Shown here: piece by piece, positions 34,191 through 43,490 of the stretch
Numbering within the stretch: the first letter of the stretch is position 1
Layout of the letters: each line of letters opens with the position of its first letter
Made by a program: the position numbers and the translations under genes
Source: Polyangiaceae bacterium
GTDB lineage: Bacteria; Myxococcota_A; Polyangia; Polyangiales; Polyangiaceae
Reading direction: 5' to 3'
Length of the DNA: 64,000 bases
Assembly (NCBI GenBank): GCA_025936115.1
Contig: JAICTZ010000025.1
Coordinates: 33,037 to 97,036 of the forward strand
Notes under the pieces: generated by a model
Seen by the model: only the letters and a program-made list of their open reading frames with translations
Database searches by the model: none
Told to the model about the DNA's origin: nothing

Positions 34191-35246
34191 GTGAGTGACG
34201 AGCGTACCTTGGAACACTCGGCGACCCCGGGATCATCGCCTCTCGCAGCGCGCGCACCTCGCAGGCAGATAGTCGCAGTCACTGGAGCCGCATCCTTCCT
34301 CGGCACGAACCTCATCGGCGTGCTCGAGTCGGAGGGGCAACCGCAGCGGATTCTCGCGCTCGACACGAAGCCCCCGGCGACGGCAGGCGCAAAAACCCGG
34401 GTATACGAGCTGAATCTGACGAGTGCAGCGGCGGAGGAACGCCTCGCGGAGGTGTTCGCCGCCGAGGAGGTGGACACGGTGGTTCACCTCGCCTTTCTCC
34501 CTTCACCCACCCACGCGAGCGGCTATTCCCACGAGCTCGAGAGCGTCGGGACGATGCACCTCTTGAACGCGTGCCGCCGGACACGCGTGAAGAAGCTCGT
34601 GATGTGGAGTCAGACGCTGCTCTACGGCGCGCACCCCACCAACCCCAATTTCCTGTCCGAGAAGCATCCGCTGCGCGCGCGCCGGACCGAGTCGTTCCTC
34701 GCCGACAAGATCGAGGCAGAGAGCGAGGCGCTGCGTTTCGGCAAGCCCGGTCAAGGCCGCACGGTGACGATCCTGCGGACGGCGCCGATCGTGGGGCCCA
34801 CCGTCGATAACTTCGTGACGCGCTATTTGAGCCATCGTCTCGTGCCGACGGTGCTCGGTTTCGATCCGCTGTGGCAGTTTTTGCACGAGGCCGACGCCAT
34901 CGCCGCATTCCGGCTCGCGGTCGTGCGCGACGCGCCCGGCGTCTTCAACGTCACGCCCGACGGCGTGTTGCCGCTCGGCACTGCGATTCGCCTCGCGGGC
35001 AGGCAAGCCTTGCCGCTACCGCGCTCGCTCGCCGGCTCGATGGCGGGCGCGCTCTGGGTCGCGCAAGTCGCGGAGGCGCCGCCGTCGTTCTTCGACTACT
35101 TGCAGTACGTGTGCGTCGCGGACGGCAGCCTGGCCCAGAAGGTGATGGGGTTTCGCCCGCTCTACACGAGCCGCGAAGCATTGATAGACTTCGCGAACGC
35201 GCAGCACCTGCGTGAAGTCAAGCTCTTGTCGGAGACGCCTGCGTGA
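34191..35246 (+). CDS. Extended SDR (epimerase/dehydratase-like) lacking the catalytic Tyr
   Basis: A 351-aa NAD(P)-binding SDR. The dinucleotide motif is VTGAASFLGTNLIGVL. The later VVHLAFLPSPTHASG and the Ser-containing MWSQTLLYGA are as expected, but the YxxxK signature reads F-L-A-D-K (ESFLADKIEAE), so the catalytic Tyr is Phe. It may bind a nucleotide sugar or lipid without standard SDR chemistry. A TGGTAGGGT extended -10 lies at 34161-34169. It is followed with a GTGA overlap by an acyltransferase gene; a similar SDR-acyltransferase pair occurs in mycobacteria (Rv0501-Rv0502, from memory). Confidence 0.8.
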   Translation: MSDERTLEHSATPGSSPLAARAPRRQIVAVTGAASFLGTNLIGVLESEGQPQRILALDTKPPATAGAKTRVYELNLTSAAAEERLAEVFAAEEVDTVVHLAFLPSPTHASGYSHELESVGTMHLLNACRRTRVKKLVMWSQTLLYGAHPTNPNFLSEKHPLRARRTESFLADKIEAESEALRFGKPGQGRTVTILRTAPIVGPTVDNFVTRYLSHRLVPTVLGFDPLWQFLHEADAIAAFRLAVVRDAPGVFNVTPDGVLPLGTAIRLAGRQALPLPRSLAGSMAGALWVAQVAEAPPSFFDYLQYVCVADGSLAQKVMGFRPLYTSREALIDFANAQHLREVKLLSETPA

Positions 35247-36598
35247 AGAAAGAGAAGCCGCCGAAACGAGCGCGCGCCGTGACCAAGCCCGCGCACCCGA
35301 AAGCACGCGCCGCCGCGCCGGATTCCGTGCAGCGCTCAGCGTCAACGCGCGCCAATCACAAGCCCGCGGGACGCAAGCGGCGCAAGCGCGAACCCGGCGC
35401 CGAAGACTCGGCAGCACCCGCCGGAACGAGCGACGCCGACAGCGCCCTCTCGGCAAGTGACGCGGCCGTGAGCCTTGCGCTCGACGACGACGAGACGCTC
35501 GCCGAAGAAGCGCCCGAGCTCGGGCTCGGTTCGCGCATGGTGCCGCCGCACATCAGCTGGTCCGATCCGCTCGAAACGGCTCCGCCCTCGGCACGGCCGC
35601 ACGGCGACGTCGCCGAACAGATCCGCGCGCTCGAGGCGCGGCTCGACGGCCTGATCCGTTCGGGCGCCGCGGTGAAGGCGCCGGAGCCGCCGGTCCCGCC
35701 GGCGGAAGCGCTGAAGCTCGTGCCGCACGAGCGCGACGTCGTCGCAGCCCCCGCGGACAATCTCGCCGAGAGCCCCTACTTCGAGCAGCAGTGGGGCCGG
35801 CAAGGCCTACGCAATCGCTCGGAGGAGGTCGACGATTTCGGCCTCGATCCGGCGTTCGAGAACCGCTTCCGGCCGGTCTCGGAATTTCTGTATCGGCGCT
35901 ACTTCCGCATCAAAACGGAGGGCATCGCGCACGTCCCGTCCGCCGGTCGCTGCATCATCGTCGCGAACCACTCGGGCACGTTGCCGCTCGACGGGCTGAT
36001 GCTGCGCACGGCATTTCGGCTCGAGCATCCGGCGCCGCGCGAGCTCCGCTGGCTCGCCGAGGATTTCCTCTTCTACTTGCCGTTCGCGGGCGTGTTCATG
36101 AACCGCGTTGGCGCCGTGCGCGCCTGTCAGGAGAACGCCGAGCGCTTGCTCGGCAAGGACGGCTTGCTCGCCGTTTTTCCCGAAGGTGTGCAGGGCATCC
36201 GTAAGCTCTTCAGTGAGCGCTACCAGCTGCAGCGCTTCGGCCGCGGCGGCTACATACGCCTCGCGCTCCGCATGCAAGCGCCCATCGTGCCCTGCGCCAT
36301 CGTGGGCGCCGAGGAAACGAACCCGCTCCTCTATCGGCTCGAGTACCTCGCGGGGCTCGTGGGCCTGCCCTACATCCCCGTCACGCCGACGTTCCCGCTG
36401 CTCGGGCCGCTCGGGCTCGTGCCCGCCCCGAGCCGCTGGACGATTCGCTTCGGCGAACCCGTGTCGCTCGACGGTTACGGGCCCCAGGCCGCCGAAGATC
36501 ACGTGCTGGTCGGCCGCCTTTCCGAGCGCGTGCGTGGCGCGATTCAGGCCATGCTCGACAACGGCGTGCGAGAGCGGAAGAGCATCTGGTTCGGGTGA
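35243..36598 (+). CDS. Lysophospholipid/glycerol acyltransferase (PlsC-like, LPLAT superfamily)
   Basis: A 451-aa acyltransferase. The first 180 residues are a disordered basic/acidic leader (KKEKPPKRARAVTKPAHP). The catalytic domain follows: VANHSGTLPLDGLM is the H-x(n)-D acyltransferase motif in the form seen in MGAT-like LPLATs, then LAVFPEGVQGIRKLF (glycerol-phosphate-binding EG) and MQAPIVPCAIVGAEE. It would acylate a lysophospholipid or related lipid at the membrane. The gene lies between the Tyr-less SDR and truB, both joined by GTGA overlaps. Confidence 0.82.
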   Translation: MKKEKPPKRARAVTKPAHPKARAAAPDSVQRSASTRANHKPAGRKRRKREPGAEDSAAPAGTSDADSALSASDAAVSLALDDDETLAEEAPELGLGSRMVPPHISWSDPLETAPPSARPHGDVAEQIRALEARLDGLIRSGAAVKAPEPPVPPAEALKLVPHERDVVAAPADNLAESPYFEQQWGRQGLRNRSEEVDDFGLDPAFENRFRPVSEFLYRRYFRIKTEGIAHVPSAGRCIIVANHSGTLPLDGLMLRTAFRLEHPAPRELRWLAEDFLFYLPFAGVFMNRVGAVRACQENAERLLGKDGLLAVFPEGVQGIRKLFSERYQLQRFGRGGYIRLALRMQAPIVPCAIVGAEETNPLLYRLEYLAGLVGLPYIPVTPTFPLLGPLGLVPAPSRWTIRFGEPVSLDGYGPQAAEDHVLVGRLSERVRGAIQAMLDNGVRERKSIWFG

Positions 36599-37470
36599 TC
36601 GACGGAGTTTTCGTCGTCGACAAGCCGGGCGGCGCGACGAGTCACGATCTCGTCGCACGGCTCAGAAAGCACCTCGGCATGCGCGCCGTGGGGCACGCCG
36701 GAACGCTCGACCCCATGGCGACGGGCGTCCTGCTCCTGCTCGCGGGCGAAGCGACGAAGCTTTCGCCGTACCTCACGCTCGAGCACAAGACGTACCTCGC
36801 GGAGGTGCGCTTTGGCTTCGCGACCGACAGCGACGACGTCGAGGGGCATGTCGTGCGCGAGAGTCCACTGCCGCCGGGAGCGCTCCAGCACGACGCCGTC
36901 CTCGCCGCGCTCGCGGCCGAACGCGAGCGCACGCTGCAGACGCCGCCTGCGGTGAGCGCGATCCAGATCGGCGGAGAGCGCGCTTACCGACTCGTCCGGC
37001 GCGGCGAGACGCCCGTGCTAGAGCCGCGGGCCGTCCGCGTGCTGCGCCTCGAGCTCCGCGCGCTCGGCAGCGACCGGCTGGAGCTCGAAGTGACCGCGAG
37101 CAAGGGCTATTACGTCCGAGCGCTGGCGCGCGACCTCGGCGAACGGCTGGGGCTGCCCGCATGCCTCGGCGCGCTGCGCCGCACCGAGAGCGGCGGATTT
37201 TCGCTGGCAGAAGCGCACGCGTGGCCCCTGGCGGCAAGCGCCGTTCCGCTGTCGCTCACCGAGGCCGCGCGGCGCTGCCTGCCGACGGCCGAGCTCACGC
37301 CAAACGGCGCGCGCCGTGCGAAACTCGGTCAAGCGGTCGCGCCGGACGACTTCGAGGTCGCGCCGAACCCGGACGTTGCCTCGGCGTGGCTCGAACACGG
37401 CGAGCTCGTCGCCGTCGGGGCGCTGCGCGAGGACGCCTACCGCGTCCTGCGCGGCTTCGGACCGCGCTGA
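36595..37470 (+). CDS. truB: tRNA pseudouridine-55 synthase TruB
   Basis: A 291-aa pseudouridine synthase for U55 in the T loop of tRNA. The start IDGVFVVDKPGGATSHDL, the catalytic Asp motif GHAGTLDPMATGVLLL, the KTYLAEVRFG segment and GYYVRALARDLGERL are characteristic. The C-terminal about 60 residues form a PUA-like domain. GTG 36595 overlaps the stop of the acyltransferase gene. TruB more often sits with infB-rbfA-rpsO; here it is the last gene of a lipid-related operon. Confidence 0.95.
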   Translation: MIDGVFVVDKPGGATSHDLVARLRKHLGMRAVGHAGTLDPMATGVLLLLAGEATKLSPYLTLEHKTYLAEVRFGFATDSDDVEGHVVRESPLPPGALQHDAVLAALAAERERTLQTPPAVSAIQIGGERAYRLVRRGETPVLEPRAVRVLRLELRALGSDRLELEVTASKGYYVRALARDLGERLGLPACLGALRRTESGGFSLAEAHAWPLAASAVPLSLTEAARRCLPTAELTPNGARRAKLGQAVAPDDFEVAPNPDVASAWLEHGELVAVGALREDAYRVLRGFGPR

Positions 37471-37488
37471 GACGCGCGCGTCCATGAC

Positions 37489-38094
37489 CTAACGAACCTC
37501 GAGCTCGGTCACGCAAAGCCCACGCGCTTCCAGGCGCTCGACGAGCCGCGCCGGCAAATCTCGCGCGTCGCAGCCGCGCGCCACTTCGACGCGCAGCGCC
37601 ACGTCCCGCCCTTCCCCGCGGACGACGATCGAGGTTCCCGCGTACTCGCCGCCAAGCTCGATGCGCGCGACGCCGCGGCGTCGATCACCGCCCCAAGCCA
37701 CTCGCCGCACGGCTTCCTCGAACGCCACGAGCTCGTTCACGCCAAGGTTCTGCGCCGGAGCAGCAGCGACGGTCGCGGGCACGTTCACGAGCGAGAGGCC
37801 CGGCACGGCGAGGCTCCTCGCGAGTGGATCGAGCGGCGTGCCGTCATCCTCCGCGCGATGACGAAAGGAGCGCAAGGCAGCGGACCTGATCGCGCCATGG
37901 CCGGCTTCGACGCGGTGCGTTGTGCTCCGCCCAAAGTAGGCCCATTGGCCGAGTGCCGCGTCCGCCGGTGCGCGCGCCGACGCGAGGAGCGCAGCAAACA
38001 TGGACTGTAAGCTGCCTTGACCCTTGGGTTTGTCGCCGCCGGCGCGCGTCGGGGGTCGTGGATCGTGCACGGCTGAACCTGCTGGTTTGACCAT
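37489..38094 (-). CDS. Unrecognised protein, weakly hook-length-control-like C-terminus
   Basis: A 201-aa protein taken from ATG 38094 (MVKPAGSAVHDPRPP); the frame is open to 38217. The N-terminal half is low-complexity and charged. The last 60 residues, with ARIELGGEYAGTSIVV, then VALRVEV and LVERLEARGLCVTELEV, follow the pattern of the Flg_hook/HpaP C-terminal domain, which controls hook or needle length in type III export. The match is weak and there are no flagellar or type III genes here. Convergent with truB and divergent from the CBS-domain gene. Confidence 0.5.
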   Translation of the reverse strand: MVKPAGSAVHDPRPPTRAGGDKPKGQGSLQSMFAALLASARAPADAALGQWAYFGRSTTHRVEAGHGAIRSAALRSFRHRAEDDGTPLDPLARSLAVPGLSLVNVPATVAAAPAQNLGVNELVAFEEAVRRVAWGGDRRRGVARIELGGEYAGTSIVVRGEGRDVALRVEVARGCDARDLPARLVERLEARGLCVTELEVR

Positions 38095-38168
38095 GATCGT
38101 TCGATCGGTCCAGGCCGCACCGGGTTGCGTGGGGGGGAGGCCGTTCGTTACGCTTTCGGTCGAGGAGG

Positions 38169-39527
38169 TTGCCTGAGAGGTCAGGCAGCCGAGCCCCATT
38201 GGATCCAGAACCAGCAACGCGCTCCTTTTCGGAAGTTCTCACGCTAGGCCTCGCGGCGATACCTGCCCTCATCGCGGCGTTTTACGGAGCCGCCAACTGG
38301 TCGCTCGCACAGTTGCCCGGAACTCGTCGTGCGGCGCTACGCGATTCGCTCGAGGGCGCGCCCCGCGCCGCGCTCGACCGCTACATCGAGCGGCGCTCCG
38401 TCATCGAGGCCCGCTGGCTGGTGGTGCGCGCCATTGGCGTCGCCGTCACGGCCGTGCTGCTCGCGCAAGATCTGCCGACGTGGATCGACGGCTGGGGGCC
38501 GCTCGTTGCGGCGCTCGCGTCCGTCGTCGTGTACTCGATCCCGGCCGAGGTGCTCAAGGCGTTCGCGACGCAAGCGCCCGAGCGCTGGGCTCCCTGGTTT
38601 TTGCGGCTGCTTCGTCCCCTCGAGCTACTCAGCGCCCCGCTGGCGGCCACGCCGATTTGGCTGAGCATGCTCGTCACCAAGCGGCTCGAGGGCAGCCGTA
38701 CGGAGCCGCCGCCCGCCGTGACCGGCAACGAGGTGGAGCTCATCGTCACCGAGGGCGAGATGGCGGGCGCCATCGACCACGAGCAGTCGGAGATCATCCG
38801 CAACGTGCTCGAGTTCGGCGACGTGAGCGCGCGCGACGTCATGGTCCCCCGCACCCAGACCATCTCCTTCGAAATCAGCGATCCGATCGAACAAATTTTG
38901 CGCCAAGTCGCCGAGGCCGCGCACTCTCGCTATCCCGTGCACCGGGAAACGGTGGACAACGTGGTCGGCGTGCTGCACGCGAAGGACCTCTTGCACGCCG
39001 TCGCTTGCGGGAGCGCCGCCTCCCTGCAGCTCGAGTCAATCCTCCGTCCGGTCGTTTTCGTCCCCGAAAGTCAATCCGCGGCCAGCGTCCTCAAGGACAT
39101 GCGCAAAGGTCGCCACCACTTGGCCATCGTGATCGACGAGTTCGGCGGGTTCAGCGGCATCGTCACGCTCGAGGATCTGCTCGAGCAGATCGTCGGCGAC
39201 ATCCGCGACGAGCACGACATCGAGGAAGCGCCCATCGTCGACTTGGGCGACGGGCGCCTCGTCGTGGACGCGAGCCTGCCGCTCGAAGACCTTGCACGCT
39301 ATCTCGGCACGGAGCTCCCGGCCGACGGCGACTACCACTCTCTCGGCGGCTTCCTCGCCGCGAACCACGGCCGCGTGCCCGAAGTGGGCGCAACGCTCTC
39401 GAAGTTCGGGCTCGAATTCATCGTGCGTGAAGCCGATGACCGCCGCGTCACGAAAGTCGAAATCCACCGCGACGCGCCGCCAATGTCGATCGCGCCGCGC
39501 ACGCCCGGACGCGTTTCGGCCGCGTAG
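38169..39527 (+). CDS. CNNM/CorC-type membrane protein with CBS pair
   Basis: A 452-aa (or slightly shorter) protein of the HlyC/CorC/CNNM group. The N-terminal DUF21-like part has hydrophobic segments (LGLAAIPALIAAFYGAAN, VRAIGVAVTAVLLA and PLVAALASVVVYSIPAEVL). The CBS pair begins VSARDVMVPRTQTISF and continues with SRYPVHRETVDNVVGVLHAK and HHLAIVIDEFGGFSGIVTLE. The C-terminal CorC_HlyC domain is present (LPLEDLARYLGTELP). Such proteins are linked to Mg2+/Co2+ homeostasis. The start is unclear: TTG 38169 sits directly after GAGGAGG; TTG 38199 is another option. Confidence 0.85.
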   Translation: MPERSGSRAPLDPEPATRSFSEVLTLGLAAIPALIAAFYGAANWSLAQLPGTRRAALRDSLEGAPRAALDRYIERRSVIEARWLVVRAIGVAVTAVLLAQDLPTWIDGWGPLVAALASVVVYSIPAEVLKAFATQAPERWAPWFLRLLRPLELLSAPLAATPIWLSMLVTKRLEGSRTEPPPAVTGNEVELIVTEGEMAGAIDHEQSEIIRNVLEFGDVSARDVMVPRTQTISFEISDPIEQILRQVAEAAHSRYPVHRETVDNVVGVLHAKDLLHAVACGSAASLQLESILRPVVFVPESQSAASVLKDMRKGRHHLAIVIDEFGGFSGIVTLEDLLEQIVGDIRDEHDIEEAPIVDLGDGRLVVDASLPLEDLARYLGTELPADGDYHSLGGFLAANHGRVPEVGATLSKFGLEFIVREADDRRVTKVEIHRDAPPMSIAPRTPGRVSAA

Positions 39528-39587
39528 CGCTGCTATCCGAGTCGAGTGTGCCGAGACCCGCGCCCAGACGGCGCGGGTCGAGGACGC

Positions 39588-40778
39588 TCAGGTCCTGCCG
39601 ATTTTCTTCAGCTGATCGACCAGCTTCTGACCTTTTTCGATCAGGCCGGTCTTATCGACGCCGGGCGTCGGGTCGCCCTGGAGCACCGTCTGCATCTTGA
39701 GGAGCTGCGAGACGAGCGAGCCGATCACGTCCGATTGACAGACGGCATTCTGCGTCTGCGGATTGACGGCGATGTAGGGCGGGCTGCTGCCACCCGGATC
39801 ACCCGACGTGTAGCGCTTGAACTTGGACGTGTCCTTACCGTCCTTGACCTCGATTTCCTCGGGCCAAGAGTAAGACTTTTCCTTGCCGTCCTTGTCTTTG
39901 ACCTTCTCGTCGCTTTGAACCAGGAATGGCGTATCGAGCTTATCGAGGTTTACCCACGGACCCGACGGCCCGTTGCTCACCGTCGCGTACCAGCGAACCT
40001 TCGGCTTTTGCTGCTCGGTAATGAGGTCCTTCAGGGTCTGGCTGCCGAGGAAGCGCTGGAGCGTTTCCTTCTGGTCGTTCATCGCCTCGACCGACGTCGT
40101 GTAGTCGATGAGCATGCTCAGGATTTCACGCTTGAAGCGGCCAATGCTCTTGTCCGCGAGCGACGCGGTGCGAAACGGAATGTTGATCGCGCCGAGCTTG
40201 GTGACCTCTTCCTGCGGGTAGGTACCCTTGCCGAGGAGCTTGGTCTGGGCGCTCTTCACCGTCTCGGAGAGCTCCTGGATCTGTTTGTTGGAGGCCTCGA
40301 TTTCCTTCACGAGGTCTTGGGCGCCCTGGATCGCGGCCTTGGCGCCCTTGTCGCGCTCGGCACCACCACCGAAGGCGAAGCCGACTACGCCGCCGACGAT
40401 CGCGGTCACGAGCGCGAGCACCATCACCTTGCCGCGCCCACTGCGCTGAGCGGCGCGCACTTCATCCATGTCCACGCGGATCTCGGTCGGGCGTGCCTGG
40501 ATCGGCACCGACTGCCGCGGCATCGAGCCGTACGGATTGGTCGGATCGGCCCGAGGCGCCTGCGAGGGAGCCTGCTGGAAGGGCGGTAGGGGGACGCCCG
40601 ACGGGGAGGTGCGCGGCGCCGGTATGCCGGAAGGCCGTGGTCCAGGCACTGCCTGAGCCCGAGGCATATTGCTCGCCGTTTGGGGCGACATGGGAGGCAC
40701 GGACGCGGTCGCGGGCATACCTCCCGTCTTCTTACCGAGGCGGGCCTTGAGATCGATTTTGGGCTTGTTGTCCGACAT
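39588..40778 (-). CDS. Membrane protein with Pro-rich N-terminus and coiled coil, unknown function
   Basis: A 396-aa protein starting at ATG 40778 (MSDNKPKIDLKARLGKK). Residues about 20-105 are Pro/Ser/Gln-rich and probably disordered in the cytoplasm. One membrane helix follows (VMVLALVTAIVGGVVGFAFGG), then a coiled coil (LVKEIEASNKQIQELSETVK) and a periplasmic domain with several Lys/Asp-rich segments. I do not recognise the family; the KIDLKARLGKK start resembles conserved Myxococcota proteins from memory. It is divergent from the alpha/beta hydrolase. Confidence 0.7.
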   Translation of the reverse strand: MSDNKPKIDLKARLGKKTGGMPATASVPPMSPQTASNMPRAQAVPGPRPSGIPAPRTSPSGVPLPPFQQAPSQAPRADPTNPYGSMPRQSVPIQARPTEIRVDMDEVRAAQRSGRGKVMVLALVTAIVGGVVGFAFGGGAERDKGAKAAIQGAQDLVKEIEASNKQIQELSETVKSAQTKLLGKGTYPQEEVTKLGAINIPFRTASLADKSIGRFKREILSMLIDYTTSVEAMNDQKETLQRFLGSQTLKDLITEQQKPKVRWYATVSNGPSGPWVNLDKLDTPFLVQSDEKVKDKDGKEKSYSWPEEIEVKDGKDTSKFKRYTSGDPGGSSPPYIAVNPQTQNAVCQSDVIGSLVSQLLKMQTVLQGDPTPGVDKTGLIEKGQKLVDQLKKIGRT

Positions 40779-40932
40779 GGCTTGAATGCGAGCCAATTAG
40801 ATGCCGGGGACGGACCGGCCTTGGCTTCGGGGCACGGCACAGTAGCGGCAGCGTTTGAAGCGGGCAAGCATCAATCGCGGCCCGCGCGACGCATTGGCGT
40901 GGCAGGGTGAGCGAGCCACGGAATCTTTCACC

Positions 40933-41820
40933 ATGCAGCGATTGACGCTCACCCGACGGGATGGCGCACCCCTTGCCGCCTACCTGTCGGGCTCGAGCGG
41001 ACCGGTCTTGGTTCTTGCCAACGGCCTCGGTGGACCTCACGCGGCGTTGCGTCACCAAATTGAGCACTTCGAACGCCGTTTTCGCGTGCTCACCTGGGAT
41101 TATCGCGGCCTCTACGCATCGCGCGGTGAGACGGCGCCTGCTCGCGTCGACATCCCTGCCCAAGCCGAGGATCTCCGCGACTTGCTCGCCACCATCACGG
41201 ATGAGCGGGCGGTCGTCGTCGGGTGGAGCATGGGCGTGCAGGTCGCGCTCGAGCTCGCTTGGCGCGCACCAGAACGCGTGAGCGAGCTCGTGCTCATCAG
41301 CGGCGCCCACGGCCGGCCGATGGCGAATCTACGCGTGCCACTGGCCGGCAGGCTCCTACCCGCCCTCATCGAGCGCATGCGCCCCTATCACCGGTTCGGG
41401 ACGCGCGTCGTGGCGCGCACCGTAAAGTCGCGCGTCGTCGCCGAGCTCGTGCGGCGCACGCACCTCGTGAGCCCGCGCCTGACGGCGGACGAAATCCTCG
41501 ACCTTGCTCGAGAGTTTACCGCGCTCGACCTCGACGTGTACCTACGCACCCTTGCCGCGCTCGAGCTCCACGACGCGACCCCTGCGCTACGCGGCCTGCG
41601 GCACCGGACGCTCGTCATGGCGGGCGCGCGCGACCCCCTGTTTTCACCGCGCCTCGCCCGCCGGCTCTCGAACGAGCTGCTCGACTCCGAGCTTTACATC
41701 GTGCCCGGCGCGACACACTACGCGCCGCTCGAGTTTCCCGAGCTCGTGAACGCGCGCATCGAGCGTTTTCTCGCGGCTTCCACGCGCCTCGAAGCGGCAA
41801 CAGCGGGCGGCGGCGCGTGA
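40933..41820 (+). CDS. Alpha/beta hydrolase
   Basis: A 295-aa alpha/beta-fold hydrolase starting at ATG 40933 (MQRLTLTRRDG). The nucleophile elbow is VVGWSMGVQVAL (G-x-S-x-G, Ser), the oxyanion side is VLANGLGG, the acid is in VMAGARDPLF and the base His in IVPGATHYAPLEF. Soluble, no signal peptide. It could be an esterase, haloperoxidase-like enzyme or lactonase; the substrate cannot be read. It ends 45 bp before trpG on the same strand, but a TTGACC hexamer just after its end suggests trpG has its own promoter. Confidence 0.85.
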   Translation: MQRLTLTRRDGAPLAAYLSGSSGPVLVLANGLGGPHAALRHQIEHFERRFRVLTWDYRGLYASRGETAPARVDIPAQAEDLRDLLATITDERAVVVGWSMGVQVALELAWRAPERVSELVLISGAHGRPMANLRVPLAGRLLPALIERMRPYHRFGTRVVARTVKSRVVAELVRRTHLVSPRLTADEILDLAREFTALDLDVYLRTLAALELHDATPALRGLRHRTLVMAGARDPLFSPRLARRLSNELLDSELYIVPGATHYAPLEFPELVNARIERFLAASTRLEAATAGGGA

Positions 41821-41865
41821 AGGCGTCGATTGACCGTACGGCACGTCGATGCAACGCTCTGCGCC

Positions 41866-42438
41866 ATGAAACGCGTCGTGGTCGTCGATAACTACGACTC
41901 TTTTACGTACAATCTCGTGCAGTACGTGATGTCGCTCGGGATAGACTGCGACGTGCGGCTCAACGATCGCACGACCAGCGCCGAAATCGGCGCCGACGCA
42001 CCGGCCGGCATCCTGCTTTCTCCCGGCCCCGGCACTCCCGACGACGCGGGCGTGACACTCGCCGTCATCCGTGAACATTCCGGCAAAATACCGATCCTCG
42101 GCGTGTGCCTCGGCCACCAATCGATCGGCCAAGCCTTCGGCGGCACCGTGCTGCGCGCCCCGCACCTGATGCACGGCAAGACCTCGCTCATCCAGCACGA
42201 CGGCCGCACCATTTTTAAGGGTGTGCCCTCCCCGTTCGAGGCGACGCGCTACCATTCGCTGATCGTGGAAGAAAAGAGTCTGCCCGACTGCCTCGAGGTG
42301 ACGGCGCGCGCGCCCGCGGGCGAAATCATGGGACTGCGCCACAAGAGCTTCCCCGTGGAAGGTGTCCAGTTTCACCCCGAATCGATCCTGACCGAGCACG
42401 GCATGCGTCTGATCGAAAATTGGGTATCGTCCTTATGA
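41866..42438 (+). CDS. trpG: Anthranilate/aminodeoxychorismate synthase glutaminase subunit
   Basis: A 190-aa class I glutamine amidotransferase starting at ATG 41866 (MKRVVVVDNYDSFTYNLVQY). The catalytic Cys is in LGVCLGHQSIG and the His-Glu pair in VQFHPESILTEHG. It feeds ammonia to TrpE (or PabB). Context with trpD and trpC favours a tryptophan role, though a shared TrpG/PabA is possible. TTGACC (41830-41835), 17 bases and AACGCT form a weak promoter just before the ATG. trpE is not in the window. Confidence 0.93.
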   Translation: MKRVVVVDNYDSFTYNLVQYVMSLGIDCDVRLNDRTTSAEIGADAPAGILLSPGPGTPDDAGVTLAVIREHSGKIPILGVCLGHQSIGQAFGGTVLRAPHLMHGKTSLIQHDGRTIFKGVPSPFEATRYHSLIVEEKSLPDCLEVTARAPAGEIMGLRHKSFPVEGVQFHPESILTEHGMRLIENWVSSL

Positions 42439-43490
42439 GTCAGGATTCCGCTTCGCCGTCCTTCGCGGCCGTGCTCGACGAGCTCATGCGTCCGGACGGG
42501 CTGTCGGCGGCAACGGTGCGCCGGGTCTTCGATGCGATTTTCGCGGGGACATGGACGAATGCGCAAATCGCCGGGCTGCTCACCGGGCTCCGGCTGCGCG
42601 GCGACCGCGGTGACGTGATCGCGGCAGCCGCGGCGGCGATGCGTGCGGTGATGCTCAAAGTGCCGCACGACTTCCCGAAACTCCTCGATACTTGCGGCAC
42701 GGGCGGTGACGGCTCCGGCACACTGAACCTCTCGACCGGCGCCGCCATCATCGCGGCCGCAGCGGGCACTCCCGTTGCAAAGCACGGCAATCGCGCCGCC
42801 TCGAGCCGCTCCGGCAGCGCCGACGTGCTCGAAGCCCTCGGTGTACCGCTCGACGTCCCCGCGAGCGAGCAAGGCGCCGTGCTGCGGGAGGCGAACATCG
42901 CGTTTCTCTTTGCGCTCGCCCACCACCCGGCGATGAAACACGCGATGCCCGTCAGGCGCGAGCTCGGCGTGCGCACGCTCTTCAACTGCCTGGGGCCGCT
43001 CGCCAATCCGGCGGGCGCCACGCACCAGCTGCTCGGCGCCTACGACGACGGGATTCGCCGCGTCCTCGCCGATGCGCTGAAGGAGCTCGGGAGCACGCGT
43101 GCCTGGGTCGTGCGCAGCAGCGACGGCATGGACGAGCTCAGCCCCCACGCTATGACGCGCGTGACCGAGCTCGACCACGGAAGCGTGCGCGAGCTCGAGG
43201 TCGTGCCCGAGGACTTCGGCTTCGAGCGGAGTCCCGTGGGCGCCATTCGCGGCGGCGAACCGAGCGAGAATGCCGCGGCTCTGCGCACGATTCTCGACGG
43301 CGAGCCACACCCCGCGCGCGACGCCGTGTTGCTCAACGCGGCAGCGGCGCTCGTCGTCGCGCACGGGCTCGAGCCGCGTGCTGCCGCCGAACAGGCGCGC
43401 GAAGCCCTCGCGTCCGGCGCCGCGGCGCGCGTGCTGGATGGCTGGCGGCGCGCTGCCGACTCGCGGAGAACGCGCTCGGGAGCCGCATGA
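42435..43490 (+). CDS. trpD: Anthranilate phosphoribosyltransferase
   Basis: A 351-aa TrpD that joins anthranilate to PRPP. The start ATG 42435 overlaps the trpG stop (ATGA). Signatures: LLDTCGTGGDGSGTLNLSTG (PRPP loop), VAKHGNRAASSRSGSADVLE, FLFALAHHPAMKHAMPVRRE and TLFNCLGPLANPAGA. A C-terminal extension rich in Ala and Arg is present. Middle gene of trpGDC; it overlaps trpC by 4 bp. Confidence 0.96.
   Translation: MSQDSASPSFAAVLDELMRPDGLSAATVRRVFDAIFAGTWTNAQIAGLLTGLRLRGDRGDVIAAAAAAMRAVMLKVPHDFPKLLDTCGTGGDGSGTLNLSTGAAIIAAAAGTPVAKHGNRAASSRSGSADVLEALGVPLDVPASEQGAVLREANIAFLFALAHHPAMKHAMPVRRELGVRTLFNCLGPLANPAGATHQLLGAYDDGIRRVLADALKELGSTRAWVVRSSDGMDELSPHAMTRVTELDHGSVRELEVVPEDFGFERSPVGAIRGGEPSENAAALRTILDGEPHPARDAVLLNAAAALVVAHGLEPRAAAEQAREALASGAAARVLDGWRRAADSRRTRSGAA

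Noticed and set aside
38171..38186. GCCTGA-GAGG-TCAGGC hairpin near the CNNM-like gene start as a riboregulator
   Set aside because: It is short, lies inside the uncertain start region and has no supporting element; not enough to call.
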